Assembly (NCBI GenBank): GCA_003524365.1
Contig: DQHS01000305.1
Coordinates: forward strand, 3,838 to 10,050
Length of the DNA: 6,213 nt
Origin: Cellvibrio sp.
GTDB lineage: Bacteria; Pseudomonadota; Gammaproteobacteria; Pseudomonadales; Cellvibrionaceae
Direction of reading: 5' to 3'
Below the pieces are notes generated by a model. It was given only the letters and a program-made list of their open reading frames with translations. It did no database searches and had not been told where the DNA came from. The position numbers and the translations under genes were made by a program. Below, one piece after another: positions 1 through 4,768 of this stretch; within the stretch, counting starts at the first letter, position 1; every line of letters begins with the position of its first letter.

Positions 1-17
1 AAAAATAAATTGTAATC

Positions 18-58
18 AGTATAAAAATGCTGGGCTTTTTGCGCTTGATCTGCATCAA
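18..58 (-). promoter_or_regulatory. Class II FNR/Anr-type promoter reading left out of the window
   Basis: Positions 45-58 read TTGAT-CTGC-ATCAA, a perfect match to the FNR/Anr/Dnr consensus TTGATNNNNATCAA. On the minus strand TATACT (positions 23 to 18) matches the sigma-70 -10 box at 5 of 6 bases. Taking that as the -10 puts the start site near position 11, so the box is centred about 40.5-41.5 bases upstream, the standard class II activator position. The promoter points left; no gene in the window lies downstream of it. The target is inferred to be an anaerobically induced gene beyond the left edge, plausibly a nitrate reductase operon or another narK. Anr and Dnr cannot be told apart from the site. 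Confidence 0.8.
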
Positions 59-74
59 GCCCTATAGAATAGAA

Positions 75-1337
75 TTAATGTTCCTGAGGGTTTGCGTTGC
101 GATGCAATTCTTTTTCGGCATGTACAGGGCGAACTTCGGAGAAGTACATCCACATCAGTGATGTCCAGATAATGCCGAACATAAACATAAATGCTGAAGA
201 GCGGACTCCTGTTAAATCAACTAAGGCGCCAAATAAAATTGGCAAAATAAATCCACCCAACCCACCAGCCAAACCTACCACTCCGGAAACAACACCAATA
301 CTTTTTGGGTAATCATCAGAAATATATTTAAATACCGATGCTTTACCTACTGCGAAAGCAATACCCATGGTAAACATAATAATGGTGAAACTGGTTGCAC
401 CCAGGCCGAGGTGAAGACTCGTAGGTCCATTAATGGTGGTGATTACAATTTCTGTGGGCGGGTAGGAGAGAAAAAACAAACACACAAGCGATACCCAAAG
501 CACCCACCAGGTTACTGTGTGGGCGCCAAATTTGTCGGAGAAGTATCCGCCCAATGCGCGCAACATGCCGCCGGGTAAACTAAATGCAACCGCCAAAAGT
601 GCCGCTGTTTTTAAATCAAAGCCGTATTCGGTGATGTAGTATTTTGTCATCCATAGCGAGAGCGCTACATAGCCGCCGAATACAATGGAATAATATTGGC
701 TATAGCGCCATATCCGTGGATCTTTTAATACTGCCAGTTGTTGTTTAATGGTGATGCTGCTGGTCGCGCTGTGGGATTTATCGGTAAAACTAAAAAACCA
801 AAATAGTAGTGCGGTAATCAGCATAAGCACGGCATAAACTTTGGGGACCATTGTCCAGCCATATGCCACTACAATAATGGGGGCAACGAGTTTGGTAACA
901 GCCGCGCCGGTATTGCCTGCACCGAATATTCCCATTGCCAAGCCTTGGCGCTCTTTTTTAAACCAACGCGCGCAATAAGCTATACCAACGGTAAATGAGC
1001 CGCCTGCAACCCCTACAAATAAACTCAGCACTAAAAATTGCCAATAGGCTGTTGCATATGAAATTAGCCAAATTGGAATTACCGTTGAGAGCATCAATAT
1101 AAAAAATACGATTCTGCCACCAAAACGGTCGGTCCACATACCCATGGGTAAGCGGATTAAAGATCCAGTCAGCACCGGCATCGCAATCAATAAACCAAAT
1201 TCAGTTTCATTGAGTGCCAATGCTTCTTTGATAGGGATTCCGATAACCGCAAACATCATCCAAATCATAAAACAAATGGTAAATGAAAACGTACTGGCGA
1301 TAACGACGGACCAGGCTTTGTATTCACTTTTTTCCAT
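75..1337 (-). CDS. narK: NarK-family nitrate/nitrite transporter (MFS)
   Basis: This is an inner-membrane major facilitator of 420 residues with about twelve hydrophobic segments. It imports nitrate with protons and/or exchanges nitrate for nitrite. The two nitrate-signature motifs of the NNP family are visible: residues 136-153 (GxxGAGNxGAA...AP) and 348-366 (GVVSGVVGLAGG..GFILP). R62 (in LIRLPMG) and R260 (in LRALGGYFSDKFG) sit where the substrate-binding arginines of E. coli NarK (R89, R305) lie. The MFS loop 2-3 motif follows R62 as GMWTDRFGGR. The single 12-segment domain looks closer to the NarK1-like symporter group than to the two-domain NarK1-NarK2 fusions, but subgroup is inference. 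The ATG at 1337 has a good Shine-Dalgarno AGGAG (1348-1344) six bases upstream. Upstream NarL-like and Anr-like sites fit nitrate- and anaerobiosis-dependent control. The gene is intact. Confidence 0.93.
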   Translation of the reverse strand: MEKSEYKAWSVVIASTFSFTICFMIWMMFAVIGIPIKEALALNETEFGLLIAMPVLTGSLIRLPMGMWTDRFGGRIVFFILMLSTVIPIWLISYATAYWQFLVLSLFVGVAGGSFTVGIAYCARWFKKERQGLAMGIFGAGNTGAAVTKLVAPIIVVAYGWTMVPKVYAVLMLITALLFWFFSFTDKSHSATSSITIKQQLAVLKDPRIWRYSQYYSIVFGGYVALSLWMTKYYITEYGFDLKTAALLAVAFSLPGGMLRALGGYFSDKFGAHTVTWWVLWVSLVCLFFLSYPPTEIVITTINGPTSLHLGLGATSFTIIMFTMGIAFAVGKASVFKYISDDYPKSIGVVSGVVGLAGGLGGFILPILFGALVDLTGVRSSAFMFMFGIIWTSLMWMYFSEVRPVHAEKELHRNANPQEH

Positions 1338-1385
1338 AATTCTCTCCTAGTGATACCAATAATTCACAACGCTAGCATTAATAAA

Positions 1386-1399
1386 TGCATGTTATTCAA
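1386..1399 (-). promoter_or_regulatory. Degenerate Anr/FNR-like site upstream of narK
   Basis: The minus strand reads TTGAA-TAAC-ATGCA, 7 of 10 bases of the FNR consensus. A start site about 41 bases downstream would fall near 1352, giving a leader of about 14 bases that still holds the narK Shine-Dalgarno. A weak -10 (AATTAT, 1364 to 1359, 4 of 6) fits that spacing. The match is poor compared with the perfect box at 45-58, so this is a tentative call resting mainly on position. Confidence 0.3.
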
Positions 1400-1451
1400 G
1401 AGGAGTTTACTGTGCGCGTCTTAAGCTTGCTATCGGTGCGGGGCGGTTTGA

Positions 1452-1479
1452 GTGGGTAGCCGCTACCTACAATGAGGTA
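1452..1479. promoter_or_regulatory. Cluster of NarL/NarP-like heptamers upstream of narK
   Basis: Positions 1464-1479 form a 7-2-7 inverted pair, TACCTAC-AA-TGAGGTA. Each half matches the NarL heptamer TACYYMT at 6 of 7 bases, in the head-to-head arrangement used by NarL and NarP. A third heptamer on the minus strand, TACCCAC (1458 to 1452), also matches 6 of 7. The cluster lies between mobA and narK, about 115-140 bases before the narK start codon. That fits an upstream nitrate-response element like those of E. coli narK. The site call depends on the organism having a NarXL/NarQP-type system, which the window cannot show. Confidence 0.45.
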
Positions 1480-1495
1480 GGTTTGGACGGTTGTG

Positions 1496-2131
1496 TTATT
1501 GCGCTAATATTGAATGCGCTGCAATTAAATCCTGAGGAGTGTTAACGTTAAAAAATGCGTTTTCATTGCTGTTAGAAAAATCAACGGTGATGGCTTGCAG
1601 TAAACGCAATATGTCTTGCATTCGGTATTTTTCAGTTGAACGTAAAATTGCGTCCAGCTGTGGGAGTAGTGCGATATTCCAGAGTGCAAAAACATACTGC
1701 TGTTGATGATTATGTTGTGCGACGTAAACATGATTATTGTGAAGCTTGGTCGCTTGTAAGAATCGGCAATATAAATCAGTGGGTATAAATGGCGTGTCAG
1801 AAGCGACACTGAGCAACCAGTTCGCCGATGAATTGCGCGCGCGCAGGTATTGCATGCTACTAGCGATGCCTGCAAGCGGGCCTGAGAATGTTGAATATAG
1901 GTCTTCAACCACACTGATATGTGCAGGTCGATGTGTGGGGTGTCTAAAAATATCCTCTGCCAGGGTTGAGCCGGGAGCGATATTCAAAAGAATTTCATCA
2001 ACTTGCGGGGTAAGTCGTGCTAATAAGGAGTCGATGATGCGCTCCTTGCCCAAAGAGCACAGGCATTTGGGTTGTCCGCCCATTCTGCTTGAGCGACCAC
2101 CGGCCAATATTACCGCGATTGTTTTTTCCAT
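1496..2131 (-). CDS. mobA: Molybdenum cofactor guanylyltransferase
   Basis: MobA joins GMP from GTP to molybdopterin in the cytoplasm to make the guanine dinucleotide cofactor (MGD, then bis-MGD) used by DMSO-reductase-family enzymes such as NarG and NapA. The 211-residue protein is slightly longer than E. coli MobA (194). It has the nucleotidyltransferase signature LAGGRSSRMGG at 9-19 with the following lysine K22. GPLAGI is at 84-89, the SDTPF motif with metal-binding aspartate D112 is at 111-115, and the family's C-terminal FNVNTPQDL is at 194-202. The ATG at 2131 directly follows the ubiV stop (TAAATG, no gap), so translation is probably coupled. GGAAG seven bases upstream, inside ubiV, is the likely ribosome binding site. 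Its place after ubiUV suggests joint transcription from the ubiU side. CDP transferase (mocA) is the main alternative, but the motifs favour MobA. Confidence 0.92.
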   Translation of the reverse strand: MEKTIAVILAGGRSSRMGGQPKCLCSLGKERIIDSLLARLTPQVDEILLNIAPGSTLAEDIFRHPTHRPAHISVVEDLYSTFSGPLAGIASSMQYLRARNSSANWLLSVASDTPFIPTDLYCRFLQATKLHNNHVYVAQHNHQQQYVFALWNIALLPQLDAILRSTEKYRMQDILRLLQAITVDFSNSNENAFFNVNTPQDLIAAHSILAQ

Positions 2132-3025
2132 TTAGTGGCTTCCGCTACTGGCGATGATTAATTCTTTGCCCGCTTGATCATGCCAGAAGCCGTTGCAGTC
2201 AGGCTTTTGCAAGGGAAATGTTGTTGGATTGTGCAGTTGTTGCTGAAAACGTTCCAACCACAAAAAGGTATCATTTTCTTGCGGGCTTAAACGAATAATA
2301 TCAATGGTATTTAGCAGCCCTTGTAAATCGTTAATTAGGTTGTGACGATAACCTGACTGGGTTTGAATACCATTTAAGGTAAATAATGTCTCGCCTTCCT
2401 GGCTGGTTACAGCGCGGCCTGCTGGATATTTTTTGCAGCACAAATCGCATTGATCTTTGGATTTACCCTCGGCACGCGCGCTAAAACAGCGCGCCGACCA
2501 AGCCAGTGGTAAGTAGCCAAAGGCAAAAAGTTCGGTAGTAAAACATTCGCGTACATCGTTTATTTCACTGCTCTCTAATATACTGTTTATCCAGCGCAGG
2601 GGTAATTCAACGGGAACTACCCAGCGTTGCATCCCCATTTTCATTAAATAGCGCAAACTGTGTTGGTTATAGCAATTGAGTGTATTGCCCGCCACAAAAG
2701 GCAGCCCGCGTTCGTTCAGTAAACCCACGGCGCCTATATCATTTGCTTCAATTAAAAATTCGCCGTTGTCGCAGTAGCGATTTAACTCGCGTAAATCTGC
2801 CGGGGATTCCAGCAATGTCATACTGGAGAGCACTACTTCTTTTCCGGCTTCACGCAGTTGGTGGGCGATGGCGATGTAATCCTCCAAGCGCAATTCGCGT
2901 CGCTTGGGGCATACAGTTTCACCTAAATAAATAATATCCACCGAGGATTCGGCGGCAGTGCGGTAAAAATCCATTACGCTGTTTTTATCCCAAAAATATA
3001 AAATCGGGCCGAGTGAAAATTTCAT
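2132..3025 (-). CDS. ubiV: O2-independent ubiquinone hydroxylation protein UbiV (U32 family)
   Basis: UbiV works with UbiU as an iron-sulfur heterodimer that hydroxylates the ubiquinone ring without oxygen, replacing the aerobic UbiH/UbiI/UbiF flavoproteins. The protein is 297 residues from the chosen ATG (E. coli UbiV about 292). It opens with the family's MKFSLGPILYFW and has YLGETVC, ENGEFLIEA-like and FVAGNTLNCYN segments. The four cysteines known as [4Fe-4S] ligands in E. coli UbiV fall at the same numbers here: C39, C180, C193 and C197 (ARCFSAR then DQCDLCCKKYP). An in-frame TTG two codons upstream (3031) is rejected: the Shine-Dalgarno AAGG at 3037-3034 is eight bases before the ATG but only two before the TTG. 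The gene starts 18 bases after the ubiU stop and its own stop abuts mobA. Confidence 0.95.
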   Translation of the reverse strand: MKFSLGPILYFWDKNSVMDFYRTAAESSVDIIYLGETVCPKRRELRLEDYIAIAHQLREAGKEVVLSSMTLLESPADLRELNRYCDNGEFLIEANDIGAVGLLNERGLPFVAGNTLNCYNQHSLRYLMKMGMQRWVVPVELPLRWINSILESSEINDVRECFTTELFAFGYLPLAWSARCFSARAEGKSKDQCDLCCKKYPAGRAVTSQEGETLFTLNGIQTQSGYRHNLINDLQGLLNTIDIIRLSPQENDTFLWLERFQQQLHNPTTFPLQKPDCNGFWHDQAGKELIIASSGSH

Positions 3026-3033
3026 AATCAAAA

Positions 3034-3039
3034 CCTTTT
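3034..3039 (-). promoter_or_regulatory. Ribosome binding site that sets the ubiV start
   Basis: The minus strand reads AAAAGG in the 18-base gap between ubiU and ubiV. It is spaced eight bases from the ATG at 3025 and only two from the in-frame TTG at 3031, which favours the ATG. Confidence 0.65.
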
Positions 3040-3043
3040 GCTT

Positions 3044-4051
3044 TTATCGCCACTGACGTTCATAAGCACCCAGTGTGGTTTGGCTGCCTTCAGCCAGTTG
3101 CGCGAGTGCAGCCTGCCATTCATTTTTAACCAAAAATTTTGCAGGGTCGGCGCGGCAGCAATCAATGGCTTGGCGCCATGCGCGGGTAACTTGCGCAACA
3201 TAGGCTGCGCTGCGTTGGCGGCCCTCAATTTTTAATGAGCGAACGCCCAGGGCAAGCAGTTCCGGCAATAGCTCCATCGTATTTAAACTGGTGGGTTCTT
3301 CCAGTGCATGGTAGGGCGCAGTGTTAGCTTCATCGGCGAGGGTAAAGCGGCCTTTGCACAGTGTTGGGTAGCCCGCAGTCTCATTAGTGCCAAAGCGGTC
3401 AATTAATATATTATTTAATCGGGATTCCAACACGCCATTGCGGTCTTCCCAGCGCACAAATTCGGCAGGTGAGCAGGCACCAAAGGTATTGGGTGATTGC
3501 CCGGTTAAATAAGAACTTAAATAGCAACGCCCCTCCGCCATAATGCATAGGCTGCCAAAGGCGAACACTTCCAAAGGTGTAGTGCAGGAGCGCGCCAGAT
3601 TTTTTACTTGCGCGATAGACAATACCCGAGGCAATACCACGCGCTGCACATTAAATTGTTGTGCATAAAAATCGATGGCGGCCGCATTAGTTGCCGATGC
3701 TTGTACCGACAAATGCAGCTCTGCTTGCGGATAGCGCTCAGCGGCATATTGCAGAATGCTCAGGTCAGCAATAATTAATGCATCTACTCCGCAGGCAATC
3801 GCTTCATCGACTGCACTTGTCCAATGCTGCCAGGTATCCGGGTGCGCAAAGGTATTAATCGCCAGATGCACCTTGCACCGATGTTGATGCGCATAGTGTG
3901 CGGCTTCTTTCAGTTTTAAGGCGTCCAGATTCAAACCGGCAAAATGGCGCGCGTTAGTTTCGTTGCGCAACCCTAAATACACCGCATCGGCGCCATTTTC
4001 AATGGCTGCTTTTAGTGCAGGAATATTGCCTGCGGGGCATAACAATTCCAT
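3044..4051 (-). CDS. ubiU: O2-independent ubiquinone hydroxylation protein UbiU (U32 family)
   Basis: UbiU is the partner of UbiV in oxygen-free hydroxylation of ubiquinone precursors and carries its own [4Fe-4S] cluster. The protein is 335 residues (E. coli UbiU about 331). It begins with the U32 signature MELLCPAGNIPALKAAI, followed by GADAVYLGL (20-28). The central U32 region reads FAFGSLCIMAEGRCYLSSYL (164-182). The cluster cysteines known from E. coli are all present at the same numbers: C169, C176, C193 and C232. A C-terminal segment, LGVRSLKIEGRQRS (268-281), is also typical. Despite the 'peptidase U32' label, family knowledge points to a biosynthetic role, not proteolysis. The ATG at 4051 has GGAGG (4062-4058) six bases upstream. 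It is first in the ubiU-ubiV-mobA run and divergent from ubiT. Confidence 0.95.
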   Translation of the reverse strand: MELLCPAGNIPALKAAIENGADAVYLGLRNETNARHFAGLNLDALKLKEAAHYAHQHRCKVHLAINTFAHPDTWQHWTSAVDEAIACGVDALIIADLSILQYAAERYPQAELHLSVQASATNAAAIDFYAQQFNVQRVVLPRVLSIAQVKNLARSCTTPLEVFAFGSLCIMAEGRCYLSSYLTGQSPNTFGACSPAEFVRWEDRNGVLESRLNNILIDRFGTNETAGYPTLCKGRFTLADEANTAPYHALEEPTSLNTMELLPELLALGVRSLKIEGRQRSAAYVAQVTRAWRQAIDCCRADPAKFLVKNEWQAALAQLAEGSQTTLGAYERQWR

Positions 4052-4135
4052 CGCCTACCTCCAATGGTTTATAGCCAGCTTGGTGTTAGCTTGTCATGAT
4101 TGGTAATGCTCTATTGTCGATCATGAGGTACAAAA
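4052..4135. promoter_or_regulatory. Divergent ubiU/ubiT promoter region
   Basis: These 84 bp must drive both ubiU-ubiV-mobA (left) and ubiT (right), unless one is read through from elsewhere. For ubiU, the minus strand has TATAAA (4073 to 4068, 5 of 6) and ATGACA (4097 to 4092, 5 of 6) 18 bases apart. That would start transcription only about ten bases before the ATG, inside the Shine-Dalgarno, so the call is doubtful. The sequence TCATGAT at 4094-4100 is repeated as its inverse ATCATGA at 4120-4126. No good FNR/Anr box was found. The ubiT Shine-Dalgarno GAGG is at 4125-4128 and overlaps the right repeat. Confidence 0.4.
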
Positions 4136-4648
4136 ATGTTATACCAACAAAGGGTAAGCAAAGGGGTAGATGCTCTTGCACAAGCGATGATTCCACATCT
4201 GCCTGGAGCAATGAGTTGGGCTGCGCGAGTGGTGCCTGACCGGTTGCAACAATTGGCGCTGGCGCGCAGCCTTAACTATACGTTGCGCGAGGCTATTGCT
4301 GCGGGCGAATTAGATTTTTTTTGCGATAAATTGCTGAATGTTTGTGTTAAGGATATAGGTGTTCAATTTAGCGTTCGCTACTGCAATCATAAGCTGGTTG
4401 TGGCGGAAGCACAGGCCGAACCCGATCTGCGTTTTAGCGCAAGCAGTTACGATCTGTTACTGATTGCAACCCAGAGGCTTGATCCTGATATGCTGTTTTT
4501 TCAACGGCGGTTGGAAATGAATGGTGATACCGAATTGGGTTTGGGGATTAAAAACCTATTGGCCAGTATTGAGTTAAATACACATTTACCACCGCGTATC
4601 GCTGCGGCCGTACAACAAATTGCTGGATATGTTGCGCGTTATCGCTAA
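4136..4648 (+). CDS. ubiT: Anaerobic ubiquinone biosynthesis accessory protein UbiT (SCP2 domain)
   Basis: UbiT is a small SCP2-type lipid-binding protein needed, with UbiU and UbiV, for ubiquinone synthesis without oxygen. It is thought to bind the hydrophobic quinone intermediates and present them to the enzymes, as UbiJ does aerobically. The protein has 170 residues (E. coli UbiT 174). After a helical N-terminus, the SCP2 fold runs from about residue 45 to 145. The most family-typical stretch is at 116-142 (DPDMLFFQRRL..NGDTELGL..KNLL), with ADLRFSAS-like EPDLRFSASSYDLLLIA at 95-111. There is no signal peptide; it is expected in the cytoplasm at the inner membrane face. The ATG at 4136 has GAGG (4125-4128) upstream at normal spacing. 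It is transcribed away from ubiUV, so the three partners form two divergent units. Confidence 0.94.
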   Translation: MLYQQRVSKGVDALAQAMIPHLPGAMSWAARVVPDRLQQLALARSLNYTLREAIAAGELDFFCDKLLNVCVKDIGVQFSVRYCNHKLVVAEAQAEPDLRFSASSYDLLLIATQRLDPDMLFFQRRLEMNGDTELGLGIKNLLASIELNTHLPPRIAAAVQQIAGYVARYR

Positions 4649-4659
4649 ATTAATCCCGC

Positions 4660-4696
4660 AAAAAACTGCACACCGGCTAAGGGGTGCCGGGTGCAG
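4660..4696 (-). terminator. Intrinsic terminator of nrdD
   Basis: CTGCAC (4666-4671) pairs with GTGCAG (4691-4696) and CCGGC (4673-4677) with GCCGG (4686-4690). Together they form an 11-bp GC-rich stem with one bulged A and an 8-base loop. On the minus strand the stem is followed at once by six Ts (4665 to 4660), the classic rho-independent layout, 72 bases after the nrdD stop. On the plus strand no T run follows, so it is not a clear terminator for ubiT. Confidence 0.85.
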
Positions 4697-4768
4697 AAAG
4701 GGCTGAGGGGGTTTAACATCCATGGGTTTTGAAACGTTAATCGAGTGTTAATTGGCTAATAAATTATC

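Noticed and set aside
1463..1480. CTACCT/AGGTAG inverted repeat as a mobA terminator
   Set aside because: The stem is only six base pairs and no T run follows on either strand. A NarL-like 7-2-7 operator explains the symmetry better.
1746..2135. Plus-strand open frame of 129 codons opposite mobA
   Set aside because: It is antisense to a well-supported mobA and has no recognisable motif or family resemblance.
3026..3031. TTG start of ubiV two codons upstream
   Set aside because: The Shine-Dalgarno would be only two bases away, and known UbiV proteins begin MK-SLGP, matching the ATG at 3025.
4114..4127. TTGTC-GATC-ATGAG as an Anr box before ubiT
   Set aside because: It matches only 6 of 10 fixed bases and overlaps the ubiT ribosome binding site.
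4736..4753. GTTAAT repeated twice downstream of nrdD
   Set aside because: It is a short AT-rich repeat expected by chance in a small intergenic gap.
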